Assembly (NCBI GenBank): GCA_039978895.1
Contig: JBDWAL010000050.1
Coordinates: forward strand, 1-64,000
DNA length: 64,000 nt
Direction: 5' to 3'
DNA from: Aliishimia sp039978895
GTDB taxonomy: Bacteria; Pseudomonadota; Alphaproteobacteria; Rhodobacterales; Rhodobacteraceae
In this document: positions 51,089 to 61,358 of the stretch, piece by piece
How the letters are laid out: the number at the start of each line of letters is the position of its first letter
Numbering within the stretch: position 1 is the stretch's first letter
Notes under the pieces: generated by a model
Database searches by the model: none
What the model was told of the DNA's origin: nothing
Seen by the model: only the letters and a program-made list of their open reading frames with translations
Made by a program: the position numbers and the translations under genes

Positions 51089-51547
51089 TTAACCGCCTGC
51101 TTCTGCTTTCTTTTCCCATTTCCCATCGGCTTCAGACCAATATTGAGCTGCGCAGCCAGCATCTGTCAGAGCTTTCCAATGCCCGCGCGCCGTCTGAACT
51201 GCCTCTGGGTCTGTTCCGTCGAACAGAATGCAAACACGTTCACTGGCTGACACTTCTTCCGGACGTGGCGCAGCACCATCGATACACATCAAACATTGCG
51301 CCGACGTATTGTGATCGGTTGTCAAAAGAATCGGCTGTAAGGCGTCATGCGGTCCACCTGATAGGCCATGTGGCAAGAAGCCATCGTCTTTACCCATCCA
51401 CAGCTTTTCATCTAACCAAGACATGCGTCCAGGGTCCGTCCCACGGACCACGACACGCCATCCATTCGCGCGCGACCGGTCTAACAGCACGGGCAGCGTC
51501 GCCTCCAATGGGCGACGCGTCAGATGATAAAAGAAAACCGCGCCCAT
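51089..51547 (-). CDS. holC: DNA polymerase III chi subunit
   Basis: HolC links the clamp loader to single-strand-binding protein at the fork. The 152-residue protein begins GAVFFYHLTRRPLEATLPVLL and has RVVVRGTDPGRMSWLDEKLW and DGFLPHG, all HolC features. Its start is directly behind the pepA stop, so the two are one operon. pepA-holC is a frequent pairing. Confidence 0.9.
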   Translation of the reverse strand: MGAVFFYHLTRRPLEATLPVLLDRSRANGWRVVVRGTDPGRMSWLDEKLWMGKDDGFLPHGLSGGPHDALQPILLTTDHNTSAQCLMCIDGAAPRPEEVSASERVCILFDGTDPEAVQTARGHWKALTDAGCAAQYWSEADGKWEKKAEAGG

Positions 51548-53011
51548 TTAGCTTTCGAACATATCCGAAACCAAGCGGTTCAATGCAAGCACGCCCCACC
51601 CCGTCGCACCTTTGGGCGCCAATGCAGTTTCTGTTTTCACAGAGGCAACGCCCGCAATATCCAAATGGATCCAAGGTGTGCCGTCTTTCACAAAACGTTG
51701 CAAAAATTGTGCCGCTGTAATCGATCCTGCCGGACGACCACCAACGTTCTTCATGTCGGCAATTCGAGATTTCAGCTGATCATCATAGGCTTTGCCCAAT
51801 GGCATGCGCCACGCGCCTTCGTTTTCGGACTTGGCCGCTTTCAAAAACGCGTCGCACAAAGCATCATCATTTGAGAACACACCAGCATTTTCATGACCCA
51901 AGCCAATAATAATCGCACCTGTAAGTGTTGCGAGATCGATCATACCAGACGGGGCAAACCGATCTTGCGCGTACCACATGACGTCACACAGAACGAGACG
52001 ACCTTCGGCATCGGTATTGATGACTTCGACGGTGTCACCCTTCATTGATTTCACCACGTCTCCAGGGCGTGTTGCGTTGCCAGATGGCATGTTTTCCACC
52101 AGTCCAACCAGGCCAACAACATTCGCTTTGGCTTTGCGCAAGGCCAAGGCACGCATTGTTCCGGCCACAGTTCCCGCACCCCCCATGTCCATGGTCATGT
52201 CTTCCATGCCGCCAGCAGGTTTGAGGCTAATGCCGCCTGTGTCAAACACGACCCCTTTGCCGACCAAAGCCAATGGCGCCTGATCCTTGTCGCCACCTTT
52301 CCACTGCATCACAACCACGGAAGATGGGCTGTCAGATCCCTGCCCGACACAAAGAAGCGTGCGCATTCCGAGCTTTGTCAGAGCTTCTTCATCCAGAACT
52401 TCAACTTCCAAGCCAAGTGTTTCCATCTCGGCCAAACGATTTGCAAATTCGGTTGTCGTCAGAATGTTCGCAGGTTCATTCACCAAGTCACGGGTCATAA
52501 ACATACCTTCGGCAATCGCACCCAAAGGGACAAAGTCTGATGCAACGTCATCAGGCGAGGTGCACAGGACCGTTAGCGAACCGGCCTCCGGTGCGTCGCC
52601 CGTTTTATGATCTGTGAAGGTGTACCCACGCGCTGCGTATCCGAACGCAAGGTCTGCTGCACGGTTTAGGTTCCCGCATAAAACCGTCAACGCAGATGAC
52701 GAGTTGCGCGCCAATGCCGAACCCGCCTTTCGCGCCTCTTCAACAGATCCACGCCGCGGCAACTTCACAACATCAACAGCTTGCGCTGCCATTCCGGCCG
52801 GAAACGCGAGGCTCAAAACACTGCCATTACTGAGTTTTTCGAACTTTTCGCTTTCTACAACGCGCGCAAGAGCGCCTTTTGTCAAACGGTTCACCCGCCG
52901 AGCACCAATATCCAATTTGCCATCGGGCGTCACAAGAACAGCCACGCGGCCAGTTATGTCCTTTAGAACTTCAATATCAGTCTCAGCAAAAACAGGTGTG
53001 ATCGGTGTCAT
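51548..53011 (-). CDS. pepA: Leucyl aminopeptidase (M17)
   Basis: PepA cleaves N-terminal residues from peptides using two zinc or manganese ions. The 487-residue protein has the M17 signature NTDAEGRLVLCDVMWYAQ and the metal-site segments ALVGKGVVFDTGGISLKP and MTMDMGGAGTVAG. It leads the pepA-holC pair and is divergent from lptF. Confidence 0.93.
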   Translation of the reverse strand: MTPITPVFAETDIEVLKDITGRVAVLVTPDGKLDIGARRVNRLTKGALARVVESEKFEKLSNGSVLSLAFPAGMAAQAVDVVKLPRRGSVEEARKAGSALARNSSSALTVLCGNLNRAADLAFGYAARGYTFTDHKTGDAPEAGSLTVLCTSPDDVASDFVPLGAIAEGMFMTRDLVNEPANILTTTEFANRLAEMETLGLEVEVLDEEALTKLGMRTLLCVGQGSDSPSSVVVMQWKGGDKDQAPLALVGKGVVFDTGGISLKPAGGMEDMTMDMGGAGTVAGTMRALALRKAKANVVGLVGLVENMPSGNATRPGDVVKSMKGDTVEVINTDAEGRLVLCDVMWYAQDRFAPSGMIDLATLTGAIIIGLGHENAGVFSNDDALCDAFLKAAKSENEGAWRMPLGKAYDDQLKSRIADMKNVGGRPAGSITAAQFLQRFVKDGTPWIHLDIAGVASVKTETALAPKGATGWGVLALNRLVSDMFES

Positions 53012-53142
53012 ATGTGGGGGCCTTTTTGTCCGGTTTGGACAACACGTAGCGTGCCTTGGCCGATAAGACCAGAATGCAGTTTTCCTAGGCCGCGCAATGG
53101 TCTATTCAATGCGGCAAGGAAAACAATGCCCGGGGGCTGCAA

Positions 53143-54270
53143 TTGGGGAAATTCGACCGCTATATGCTGTCGCAACTGCTTGTGTTCTTTGGTTTTTTCG
53201 CCCTTGTTTTGGTGGCGGTATTCTGGATCAACCGTGCGGTGCGTTTGTTTGACCGTCTGATCGCTGACGGCCAATCAGCCGTGGTATTCTTGGAATTCAC
53301 GGCTTTAGGCCTGCCCGGACTCATTCTGCTTGTCCTGCCTTTGGCATCTTTTGCAGCGGCTGTTTACGTCACAAATCGGCTATCGAACGAAAGCGAGCTC
53401 ACGGTGATGATCGCGACAGGATCCAGTCCTTGGCGGCTCACCCGTCCGGTTTTGGTGTTTGGGGCTTTGGTGGGTGCGATGATGGCAATGTTAAGCCACG
53501 TGTTGGTCCCCGCAGCGCTAGATCGCTTAACCGAACGCGAAAGTGAAATTTCCCAAGATGTGACCGCGCGGTTGCTGACCGAAGGAACGTTTTTACACCC
53601 GAGCGACGGGGTTACGCTTTATACACGTGAAATTGGTGCTGACGGTGTTTTGCGTGACGTATTTCTGTCTGATCGCCGCGACCCAGAAAAACGGGTGATT
53701 TACACAGCGGCCAACGCGTATTTAGTCCGCAGCGCCGAGACAACATCCTTGATCATGGTCGATGGGTTGGCACAACGTCTTGATCCGTTTGATGCGCGCT
53801 TGTCCACAGGCACGTTTCAGGATTTTTCTTATGATATCAGCGGCCTTGTCGATCCATCAGAAGATCGAAAACGGCAAATCCGCGCGATGTTCACAACGGA
53901 GCTTTTTGTCGACTGGACAGAATTGTCGAATGACAGCGGGCAAAATTTGGGAACCATCGCCGAAGAATTCCATTCCCGCTTTGCTCAACCACTTTTTGCC
54001 TTGGTAACAGCTTTGATTGGGTACGCGGTCCTCATGAGTGGGGGCTTTTCTAGGTTTGGGGCATGGCGGGAAATCCTGTTGGCCTTTGGTGCCTTGTTGA
54101 TGCTGGACGGTTTGCGCGCCTCAATTACGGACCCTGTCCGTGACAATGCGGCCCTCTGGCCTTTGGTCTATTTGCCCGCGTTTACGGGGGCTGTTCTGGC
54201 GATGCTCCTGATCGCGTATTCTGCACGCAAACGACGTCCTCGGCGTTTTCGAGTGGGGGCTGCAACATGA
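53143..54270 (+). CDS. lptF: LptF, LPS export ABC permease
   Basis: LptF and LptG form the inner-membrane channel that extracts LPS for transport. The 375-residue protein has an N-terminal helix pair (FFGFFALVLVAVFWINRAV), a periplasmic beta-jellyroll, and C-terminal helices. The start is TTG at 53143 with GGGGG 8 bp upstream, because the homologue-like start MGKFDRYMLSQLL lies there; an ATG exists only seven codons in. The ATPase LptB is not in the window. It overlaps lptG by 4 bp. Confidence 0.88.
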   Translation: MGKFDRYMLSQLLVFFGFFALVLVAVFWINRAVRLFDRLIADGQSAVVFLEFTALGLPGLILLVLPLASFAAAVYVTNRLSNESELTVMIATGSSPWRLTRPVLVFGALVGAMMAMLSHVLVPAALDRLTERESEISQDVTARLLTEGTFLHPSDGVTLYTREIGADGVLRDVFLSDRRDPEKRVIYTAANAYLVRSAETTSLIMVDGLAQRLDPFDARLSTGTFQDFSYDISGLVDPSEDRKRQIRAMFTTELFVDWTELSNDSGQNLGTIAEEFHSRFAQPLFALVTALIGYAVLMSGGFSRFGAWREILLAFGALLMLDGLRASITDPVRDNAALWPLVYLPAFTGAVLAMLLIAYSARKRRPRRFRVGAAT

Positions 54271-55364
54271 TTTTGCACCTTTATTTTGCACGCAAGTTCC
54301 TAATGACCTTTCTGTCGATTTCCGCGCTGCTATTTTTTCTGATCGCGATGGTTGATCTTATTGAGTTGATGCGTGATCTGGCGGACGCAGATGTGAGCTT
54401 TCGGCAAGTTGTTCAGCTTGTCATGATGAAGTCACCCACCACGATAAACCAGATTTTGCCCCTGATCGTTTTGTTGACAACTATCGCCTTGTTTGTGGGA
54501 CTGGCGCGTACGTCTGAAATGGTCGTTACGCGGGCCTCTGGTCGCTCTGCGTTGCGTTCATTGATTGCGCCTGCTGGTGTCGCTTTATTGATTGGGTTGA
54601 TCGCGGTGACATCGTTTGGACCAATCGTAGCAGCTTTGTCCAATCGCTTTGCCAGCCTGTCCGAAAACTACCGATCCGGCGGGAATGCAGCGCTGTCGAT
54701 CTCATCTGAGGGGCTTTGGTTGCGTCAAGGCAGTCCAGATGGGCAATCGGTGATCCGTGCATCGCGGTCCAACGCGGATGCTTCCGTTCTATATGATGTG
54801 ACATTCCTGACTTACGCGCCCGGTGGCGGCCCGGTCCAACGGATTGAAGCCGCAAGTGCAGCCCTGCTGGATGGGGCTTGGGCCTTGCGTGACGCCAAAA
54901 GTTGGGAATTGGCCACGGGGTCCTTTGCCGAAGCGCAAGCCAAAGAGTTCGCAACACTCTCCCTGCCCTCAACACTGACCTTGGATCGTATCCGCGAAAG
55001 CCTTGGCACGTCATCCGGGGTCTCTATTTGGGAGGTCCGTGGGTTCATTGCCCAGTTGGAACAAGCGGGATTTTCGTCGCGTCGTCATCAAGTCTGGTTG
55101 CAAGCGGAATTGGCGCGCCCCTTGTTTTTGGTTGCTTTGGTGTTGATTGGGTCTGCGTTCACAATGCGACATACCCGCCTTGGCAACACTGGGCCGGCTG
55201 TTCTAACTGCAATACTGCTTGGGTTTGCGTTATATTTCGCACGAAGTTTCGCCACCATCCTCGGAGAAAACGGACAATTGTCGATTATTCTAGCCACTTG
55301 GGCCGTGCCCGTCGCAGCGATACTCTTGGCTGTCGGTTTGCTTTTACATGCGGAGGATGGCTGA
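54267..55364 (+). CDS. lptG: LptG, LPS export ABC permease
   Basis: The 365-residue partner of LptF has the same plan: helices at about 15-35, 60-80 and 100-122, a periplasmic domain and three C-terminal helices. The N-terminus MILHLYFARKFLMTFLSISALLF (first 20 residues quoted in part) and the segment DLIELMRDL are typical. The stop overlaps the lptD start (TGATG). Confidence 0.9.
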   Translation: MILHLYFARKFLMTFLSISALLFFLIAMVDLIELMRDLADADVSFRQVVQLVMMKSPTTINQILPLIVLLTTIALFVGLARTSEMVVTRASGRSALRSLIAPAGVALLIGLIAVTSFGPIVAALSNRFASLSENYRSGGNAALSISSEGLWLRQGSPDGQSVIRASRSNADASVLYDVTFLTYAPGGGPVQRIEAASAALLDGAWALRDAKSWELATGSFAEAQAKEFATLSLPSTLTLDRIRESLGTSSGVSIWEVRGFIAQLEQAGFSSRRHQVWLQAELARPLFLVALVLIGSAFTMRHTRLGNTGPAVLTAILLGFALYFARSFATILGENGQLSIILATWAVPVAAILLAVGLLLHAEDG

Positions 55365-57481
55365 TGCGCGCACTGCTCTTGTGTCTTAGTCTGATCAGCG
55401 TGCCATGGATGGCGGCTGCGCAGACACAAGAACCGGCTGTATTGGTCGCAGATGATGTGAGCGTGTCACGCGAACGCGTTTTGACGGCACGCGGCAATGT
55501 TGAGGTGTTTCAAGGTGATGTGAGCCTCACGGCGCGCGCGATAATCTATGATCAAGGCAGTGGCCAATTGCGTTTTGAGGGTCCGTTAACGTTACGCGAC
55601 GGCGAAGATGTTTTGATCTTGGCCAATGCGGCAGAACTCGATCCCGATTTGCGAAACGGGATTTTACGTTCGGCCCGTTTGGTCATTGATCAACAACTTC
55701 AATTGGCTGCAATTCAGATTAACCGTGTCGATGCGCGGTACTCCCAGCTTTACAAGGCAGCCGTTTCCTCTTGCCGGGTCTGCAACGATGGCCGTCCGCC
55801 GCTTTGGCAAATACGGGCCAAACGCATTGTACACGATCAAGAAGAACAACAATTATACTTCGACCGGGCACAGTTCTGGATACGCAGCATACCTATCTTT
55901 TACTTGCCCCGATTGCGGTTGCCCGACCCGACGCTGGAACGTGCAACAGGCTTTTTGATCCCATCGATCCGCACGACATCTCAGTTGGGAAGCGGGATAA
56001 AAGTTCCCTATTTTATCCGATTGGGTGACACACGAGACCTGACGTTAACGCCCTATTTGTCTGGCGAAACACAGACCCTTGAGCTCAGGTATCGCCAAGC
56101 CTTTGCGAAAGGTCGGATTGATTTTGAAGGCGCGTTCACCCGAGACAACCTTATTCCCGACACGGATCGATACTATCTTTTTGGAACAGGCACGTTTGAT
56201 CTGCGCAACGACTTCACACTTAGTTTCGATATAGAACTGTCCAGCGATGATGCCTATCTTACGCAATACGGATATTCGGACAAAGATCGATTGGATAGCG
56301 AGATTGCGATCACTCGAACACGCCGCGATGAGTACATTCACGCCGGTTTGATTGGATACAACACCTTGATATCGGGCGAAGATAACTCAACCTTACCGAC
56401 CCTTGTCCTTGATGGCACCTACGAACGACGGATCTTTCCGACATCCATTGACGGGGAATTTCGGCTCGGCGTGCAAGCACATGCCCATCACAGAAGTTCC
56501 AACAACACTGTATCCGGTGAAGGTCGTGATGTGACACGGATTCATGGCGAACTGGCGTATTTGAAGGCTTGGACCCTGCGCGGCGGAATGCGGATAGATA
56601 GTCAGTTAGCCCTCAATTTCGACGCGTTTGATACGCGCCAAGACGACGTGTTCGAAGGCAGCGAAACCGATGTTGTCCCACAAGCTGCAATTGCACTACG
56701 CTATCCGTTGTCCAAAACCAGCGCCGATGGGGCTGTGCAGTTCCTTGAACCCTTTGTTCAGCTTTCCTTCACGGGTGGCAACCAAGCAAATGTCGCCAAT
56801 GACGAAAGCACGCGCGTTGAATTTGACGAGGGCAATCTTCTATCGCTTAGTCGCTTTCCGGAAGAAGACCGCCGAGAGCATACAACCGCGCTGGCTTTTG
56901 GCCTGAACTGGGCGCGTTATGATCCCGATGGTTGGGAAAGTTATGTCTCATTCGGCCAAATCTTGCGCGATACCGAAGTGAGCGATTTTTCAACGACATC
57001 GGGCCTTGGTGGGTTAAGTTCGGATTTTCTTTTTGCCGGGCAATTGCGCACACAGGCTGGGCTCGCCTTAGGTGGGCGTGTGTTGTTTGACGAGGTTTTG
57101 GACTTCTCCAAAGCGGAATTCCGCGGCGACTGGTCGAACCAATCGTTAACGTTAGGCGGCAGTTATTTGTGGTTGATCGAGGATGCCCTTGAGGATCGCA
57201 CTAAAGCCGTGTCCGAACTAACTCTGGACGGCGCATACCGGTTCGACTCGCGTTGGACGGTGTCAGGGAACTGGCGCTATGATGTCGAAGACGACCGGAC
57301 TGCCCGTGCGGGGCTGGGATTGGGTTACGAAAATGAATGCGTAGCCCTTGATTTCACTGTCGAACGCAGCTTTGAATCCTCGACAAGTGTTGAGCCTTCG
57401 ACCAGTTTCGGATTTACAGTCGCACTCAGGGGCTTCGCGGCCCAGAACGGAACAGAAAGCTACACCAAATCATGTTCATGA
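55364..57481 (+). CDS. lptD: LptD, outer-membrane LPS assembly protein
   Basis: LptD inserts LPS into the outer leaflet. The 705-residue protein has a signal peptide (LLLCLSLISVPWMAAA), an OstA/LptA-like N-terminal domain (VLTARGNVEVFQGDVSLTAR) and a large beta-barrel (about 200-705) ending in the phenylalanine/hydrophobic strands of the family. The start is ATG 55364; the longer frame upstream lies inside lptG. Cysteines near C134 and C137 and at the C-terminus could form disulfides, as known for the protein. Confidence 0.93.
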   Translation: MRALLLCLSLISVPWMAAAQTQEPAVLVADDVSVSRERVLTARGNVEVFQGDVSLTARAIIYDQGSGQLRFEGPLTLRDGEDVLILANAAELDPDLRNGILRSARLVIDQQLQLAAIQINRVDARYSQLYKAAVSSCRVCNDGRPPLWQIRAKRIVHDQEEQQLYFDRAQFWIRSIPIFYLPRLRLPDPTLERATGFLIPSIRTTSQLGSGIKVPYFIRLGDTRDLTLTPYLSGETQTLELRYRQAFAKGRIDFEGAFTRDNLIPDTDRYYLFGTGTFDLRNDFTLSFDIELSSDDAYLTQYGYSDKDRLDSEIAITRTRRDEYIHAGLIGYNTLISGEDNSTLPTLVLDGTYERRIFPTSIDGEFRLGVQAHAHHRSSNNTVSGEGRDVTRIHGELAYLKAWTLRGGMRIDSQLALNFDAFDTRQDDVFEGSETDVVPQAAIALRYPLSKTSADGAVQFLEPFVQLSFTGGNQANVANDESTRVEFDEGNLLSLSRFPEEDRREHTTALAFGLNWARYDPDGWESYVSFGQILRDTEVSDFSTTSGLGGLSSDFLFAGQLRTQAGLALGGRVLFDEVLDFSKAEFRGDWSNQSLTLGGSYLWLIEDALEDRTKAVSELTLDGAYRFDSRWTVSGNWRYDVEDDRTARAGLGLGYENECVALDFTVERSFESSTSVEPSTSFGFTVALRGFAAQNGTESYTKSCS

Positions 57482-58698
57482 CCCGATTCCTGTCTCTTCT
57501 TGCCGTCTGCGCTGGCCTGTCCCATGGCCTCGCAATGGCCCCAGCACAGGCACAAAACCTGTTCGCGCCTGTCATTCAGGTAAATGAGGATGTGATAACC
57601 GCGTTCGAACTCCAACAACGCGAATTGTTTCTGCGTATTGTGGCGCCCGCACGCTCGAGTGCAGCTGTGGCCCGAGCCGACTTAATTGATGACGCGTTGC
57701 GCAAACAGGCCTTAAAACAAGCCGGACTAGAACTGACTGATGCTGAAGTTCGCGACGGCATGGACGAATTTGCCGGGCGCGCGAACCTGACGACAGCGGA
57801 GTTTTTGCAAGCCCTTGGCCAGCGCGGCGTTGCTGAAGAAACATTTCGTGATTTCGTTGCGATCTCGACTGGGTGGCGGGATTTCGTTCGGGCACGCTTT
57901 GGTGCGCGGGTACAAGTCACAGAGACTGATATCGACCGCGCTTTGGCAGCAAGTGGCTCTGGTAGCTCGCTGCGGGTGCTTTTGTCGGAAATCATTATGC
58001 CCGCCCCACCACGTGAAGCCGCCGCCGTGTTAGCCCGCGCAGAACGGATTTCGCAAACAACATCTGAAGCAGAATTTTCAGCAGCAGCCCGTCGCTATTC
58101 CGCGACAGCCTCTCGCGGGCGTGGTGGGCGGCTTGAATGGACACCCATTTCCAATTTGCCCCCAATCTTGCGCCCCTTATTGCTCGCTTTGGCGCCGGGT
58201 GAAGTCACGCAACCGATTCCAATTCCAAACGCGGTTGCGTTGTTTCAATTGCGTGGGATCGAGGAAACCGACCGGATCGCACCAGAATATAGCGCCATTG
58301 AATACGCGCAGTATTTCATCCCCGGCGGACGTAGCGAAGCAGCCTTGGCCGAAGCGAACCGTGTGCGTGCTGCAACCGACGTATGCGATGACCTTTATGG
58401 TTTTGCCAAAGACCAACCAGAAGAGGTTCTGACACGCGACACCCTCGCGCCAGCAGATATTCCTCAAGATATCGCATTGGAATTGGCCAAGCTGGACGAC
58501 AATGAAGTATCAACGGCGTTGGTTTCCGCGGATGGGCAAAATCTTGTTTTTCTAATGTTATGTGGTCGTACCGCGACCGACAGCGCTGATGTTAGCCGTG
58601 ACGGTGTCGCCAACCAATTGCGAACAGAACGATTGACGGGATTTGCCAACAGCTTCCTTGAACAGTTACGTGCCGACGCACGGATCCGCAACAAATGA
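57478..58698 (+). CDS. surA: SurA-like periplasmic chaperone / peptidyl-prolyl isomerase
   Basis: SurA escorts beta-barrel proteins, including LptD, to the outer membrane. The 406-residue protein has a signal peptide (FLSLLAVCAGLSHGLA), the SurA N-terminal domain (VNEDVITAFELQQRELFLR) and one clear PpiC region (SLRVLLSEIIMPAPPREAAA onward, with ARRYSATASRGRGGRLEW). The start is ATG 57478 overlapping the lptD stop; ATG 57472 is an alternative. Linkage to lptD is common. Confidence 0.87.
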   Translation: MTRFLSLLAVCAGLSHGLAMAPAQAQNLFAPVIQVNEDVITAFELQQRELFLRIVAPARSSAAVARADLIDDALRKQALKQAGLELTDAEVRDGMDEFAGRANLTTAEFLQALGQRGVAEETFRDFVAISTGWRDFVRARFGARVQVTETDIDRALAASGSGSSLRVLLSEIIMPAPPREAAAVLARAERISQTTSEAEFSAAARRYSATASRGRGGRLEWTPISNLPPILRPLLLALAPGEVTQPIPIPNAVALFQLRGIEETDRIAPEYSAIEYAQYFIPGGRSEAALAEANRVRAATDVCDDLYGFAKDQPEEVLTRDTLAPADIPQDIALELAKLDDNEVSTALVSADGQNLVFLMLCGRTATDSADVSRDGVANQLRTERLTGFANSFLEQLRADARIRNK

Positions 58699-59663
58699 CC
58701 CACCCCCCGCTTGTCGCCGTAACTTGCGGCGAGCCCGCCGGGGTTGGGCCCGAAATCGCAGCTGATGCGTGGAAGGCTCTGCGTGAAGACGTGCCCATGA
58801 TATGGATCGGCGATCCACGCCATTTGCCAAAAGGCACGCCTATCGCACAAGTCGTTGATCCTGCCGAAGCACATGCAATCTGTGCAACACACATGCCCGT
58901 CCTGACGCATGAATTCCTGGCTGTGCCGACACCTGGTGTTCCTGATCTGAGCTGTTCGCAGGCTGTTATTGATGTAATCGCGCGCGGCGTGTCTTTGGTG
59001 CAATCAGGTGGTTCGCAAGCGCTGTGTACGGCCCCAATCCACAAGAAGGTATTGAAGGATGGCGCAGGGTTCGCCTTTCCCGGCCATACTGAATTTCTGG
59101 CTCATCTTGCGGGGGATGTCGATGTTGTGATGATGCTCGCATCCGAACAACTACGCGTCGTTCCCGCCACCATTCATGTCGCCCTGTCGGACGTTGCACA
59201 CCTGTTAACGCCTGACCTGCTGCGAAGCGTTTTGCAAATTACAAATAAGAGTTTGCAAACTCAATTTGGCGTGGAAAATCCGCGCATTGCCGTGGCCGGT
59301 CTGAACCCACATGCGGGCGAAGGCGGTGCAATGGGTCGTGAAGAAGTAAATTGGATCACAGAATTGGTTACTGAAATGTCCAAACAAATGAACGTAACCG
59401 GCCCACATTCGGCGGATACTATGTTCCACGCAGCGGCGCGAAAATCCTACGATGCCGCCGTTTGCATGTATCATGATCAAGCGTTGATCCCGATCAAGAC
59501 GTTGGATTTTGATCGCGGTGTCAACGTTACGCTTGGATTGCCATTTGTTCGCACCTCTCCGGATCACGGCACAGCGTTTGACATCGCAGGACGTGGCATC
59601 GCAAACCCAACAAGTATGATTGAAGCCTTACGCATGGCACACCGCATGGCGGGCGCAACATGA
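58695..59663 (+). CDS. pdxA: 4-hydroxythreonine-4-phosphate dehydrogenase
   Basis: PdxA works in the deoxyxylulose-5-phosphate-dependent pathway to vitamin B6. The 322-residue enzyme has TCGEPAGVGPEIA, CTAPIHKKVLKD and the metal/substrate motifs FPGHTEFLA, NPHAGEGG and MYHDQALIPIK, all standard. It overlaps surA and rsmA by 4 bp each. Confidence 0.94.
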   Translation: MTHPPLVAVTCGEPAGVGPEIAADAWKALREDVPMIWIGDPRHLPKGTPIAQVVDPAEAHAICATHMPVLTHEFLAVPTPGVPDLSCSQAVIDVIARGVSLVQSGGSQALCTAPIHKKVLKDGAGFAFPGHTEFLAHLAGDVDVVMMLASEQLRVVPATIHVALSDVAHLLTPDLLRSVLQITNKSLQTQFGVENPRIAVAGLNPHAGEGGAMGREEVNWITELVTEMSKQMNVTGPHSADTMFHAAARKSYDAAVCMYHDQALIPIKTLDFDRGVNVTLGLPFVRTSPDHGTAFDIAGRGIANPTSMIEALRMAHRMAGAT

Positions 59664-60502
59664 ACCAAATTGACGATCTTCCTGCCCTGCGCGATGTGAT
59701 CGAGACGCACGGGTTGAACGCCAAGAAATCCTTAGGGCAAAATTTCCTTTTGGATTTGAACTTAACCTCAAAAATCGCGCGTCTTGCTGGCGACCTGAGT
59801 GAAACGGACGTCCTAGAGATCGGCCCCGGACCAGGTGGATTGACCCGTGGTTTGTTGTCCGAAGGAGCCCGAAAGGTCCTCGCGATTGAAAAAGATCCGC
59901 GCTGCTTACCCGCCCTAGAAGACATCGCGGCGCGTTACCCTGAAAAATTGCAAGTCATTGTGGGGGATGCGTTGTCCGTGAACCCGTTGACGCACCTAAC
60001 GCCACCAATCCGCGTTGCGGCCAATCTGCCATATAACGTCGGAACGGAATTGCTCGTGCGTTGGCTAACCCCGCCGCAATGGCCGCCATTTTGGCAAAGC
60101 TTGACGTTGATGTTTCAGCGTGAGGTTGCCGAACGTATTGTGGCCACGCCGGGGTCCAAAGCATATGGTCGCTTGTCGCTGCTTTCAAATTGGCGGGCGC
60201 AACCGCATATCGCGATGTCGTTACCCCCTGAAGCGTTTACGCCTGCGCCCAAAGTTTCGTCGGCAGTTGTGCATTTTACCGCCCTGCCCGAACCTAGATT
60301 TCCGGCCAACGCCAAGACGTTAGAGCGCGTCGTTGCAGCAGCGTTCAATCAACGTCGAAAGATGTTGCGGGCGGCATTGAAATCAGTCGCACCTGATATT
60401 GAGGACCGATTGATTGCGTCAGGGATAAAACCCACTGATCGTGCAGAGACAGTTCCACTTGAAGCGTTTTGTGCGTTGGCCCGCGCCGTGGACGCGCGAT
60501 AA
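59660..60502 (+). CDS. rsmA: 16S rRNA (adenine1518-N6/adenine1519-N6) dimethyltransferase
   Basis: RsmA dimethylates two adenines of helix 45 late in small-subunit assembly. The 280-residue methyltransferase shows KKSLGQNFLLDLNL, the SAM motif VLEIGPGPGGLTRGLL, and the catalytic NLPYNV at about 120. The C-terminal domain FNQRRKMLRAAL is typical. It ends the lptF-rsmA operon. Confidence 0.95.
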   Translation: MNQIDDLPALRDVIETHGLNAKKSLGQNFLLDLNLTSKIARLAGDLSETDVLEIGPGPGGLTRGLLSEGARKVLAIEKDPRCLPALEDIAARYPEKLQVIVGDALSVNPLTHLTPPIRVAANLPYNVGTELLVRWLTPPQWPPFWQSLTLMFQREVAERIVATPGSKAYGRLSLLSNWRAQPHIAMSLPPEAFTPAPKVSSAVVHFTALPEPRFPANAKTLERVVAAAFNQRRKMLRAALKSVAPDIEDRLIASGIKPTDRAETVPLEAFCALARAVDAR

Positions 60503-60518
60503 ACGCCAAACGGCTCGC

Positions 60519-61145
60519 TTACTCAGCGGCCTTTGGCGTTTCAGGTGGTGTGTCAGTTTCTGGCGCGGCTTCGACCTTGGGCTTGCGCGGTTTGCGCGCG
60601 CGTGGTTTGGGCTTTGGTTTTGGTTTCTCTTCTGGTGTTTCTACCAGATTGCTGTCTTCGGGCGCACTTGCGACAGGTTCAATAATGTCAGGCTGATCGC
60701 CAGATCCTGGAACGTTCGGATCCGTCGCGGTTACTGGTGCAGGTGCAGGTGCAACCTCTGGCTGCTGAGCCGGGGGCTGTTGCGGTTGTTGGGCGGCAGG
60801 TTCGCGATCTTGGCGCTCTGTCCGCTCGCGGTCCCGTTCGGCTTGGCGTTCGCGATTTTGGCGTTCTTGCTCTTCGCGACGGGTGTCCATTTCACGTTGA
60901 GCTTCGCTAAGCAGACGTAAGTAATGCTCGGCGTGTTGCTGAAAGTTCTCAGCGGCCACACGGTCATTGGACAGCTGCGCATCACGGGCAAGCTGGTTGT
61001 ATTTGTCGATGATCTGTTGCGGTGTTCCGCGAACTTTGCCTTCGGGGCCAGAGCTGTCGAATACACGGTTGATAACGCTGCCACCCTGCGGGCGGTTATT
61101 GTTACGGTTGTTTTTGTTCCGGGACCGGGATCTAGAAGATTTCAT
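60519..61145 (-). CDS. DUF4167 protein
   Basis: The 208-residue protein begins with a very basic segment (SSRSRSRNKNNRNNNRPQGG) and the DUF4167 core VINRVFDSSGPEGKVRGTPQ and AENFQQHAEHYLRLL. A disordered Gln/Pro/Lys-rich tail (about 90-208, RKPRKPK) follows. The basic parts suggest nucleic-acid binding, but no function is known. The ATG 61145 avoids an 18-codon extension. It converges on rsmA 16 bp apart. Confidence 0.82.
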   Translation of the reverse strand: MKSSRSRSRNKNNRNNNRPQGGSVINRVFDSSGPEGKVRGTPQQIIDKYNQLARDAQLSNDRVAAENFQQHAEHYLRLLSEAQREMDTRREEQERQNRERQAERDRERTERQDREPAAQQPQQPPAQQPEVAPAPAPVTATDPNVPGSGDQPDIIEPVASAPEDSNLVETPEEKPKPKPKPRARKPRKPKVEAAPETDTPPETPKAAE

Positions 61146-61358
61146 GATAAGGAGTTGTGCCTTGGATGTCATGTCGTGGCCTGTTGATGCAGCACGCATC
61201 GCGCAAATTTGGCCAGCTTGTTTTGAACTTAATCGGTTCGCGCTGCAAAGTCACAGCGTCGGAACACGTCCTGATAACCACGTAGTCCTTTTGGGAGCAA
61301 GATAAATTTCCACTTACATGTCAAAAAGCGGCAATAATTCGCATTTCTTTCGATCTTG

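Noticed and set aside
54902..55363. N-terminal extension of the lptD frame by 154 codons
   Set aside because: It lies inside lptG, and the signal peptide of LptD begins at ATG 55364.
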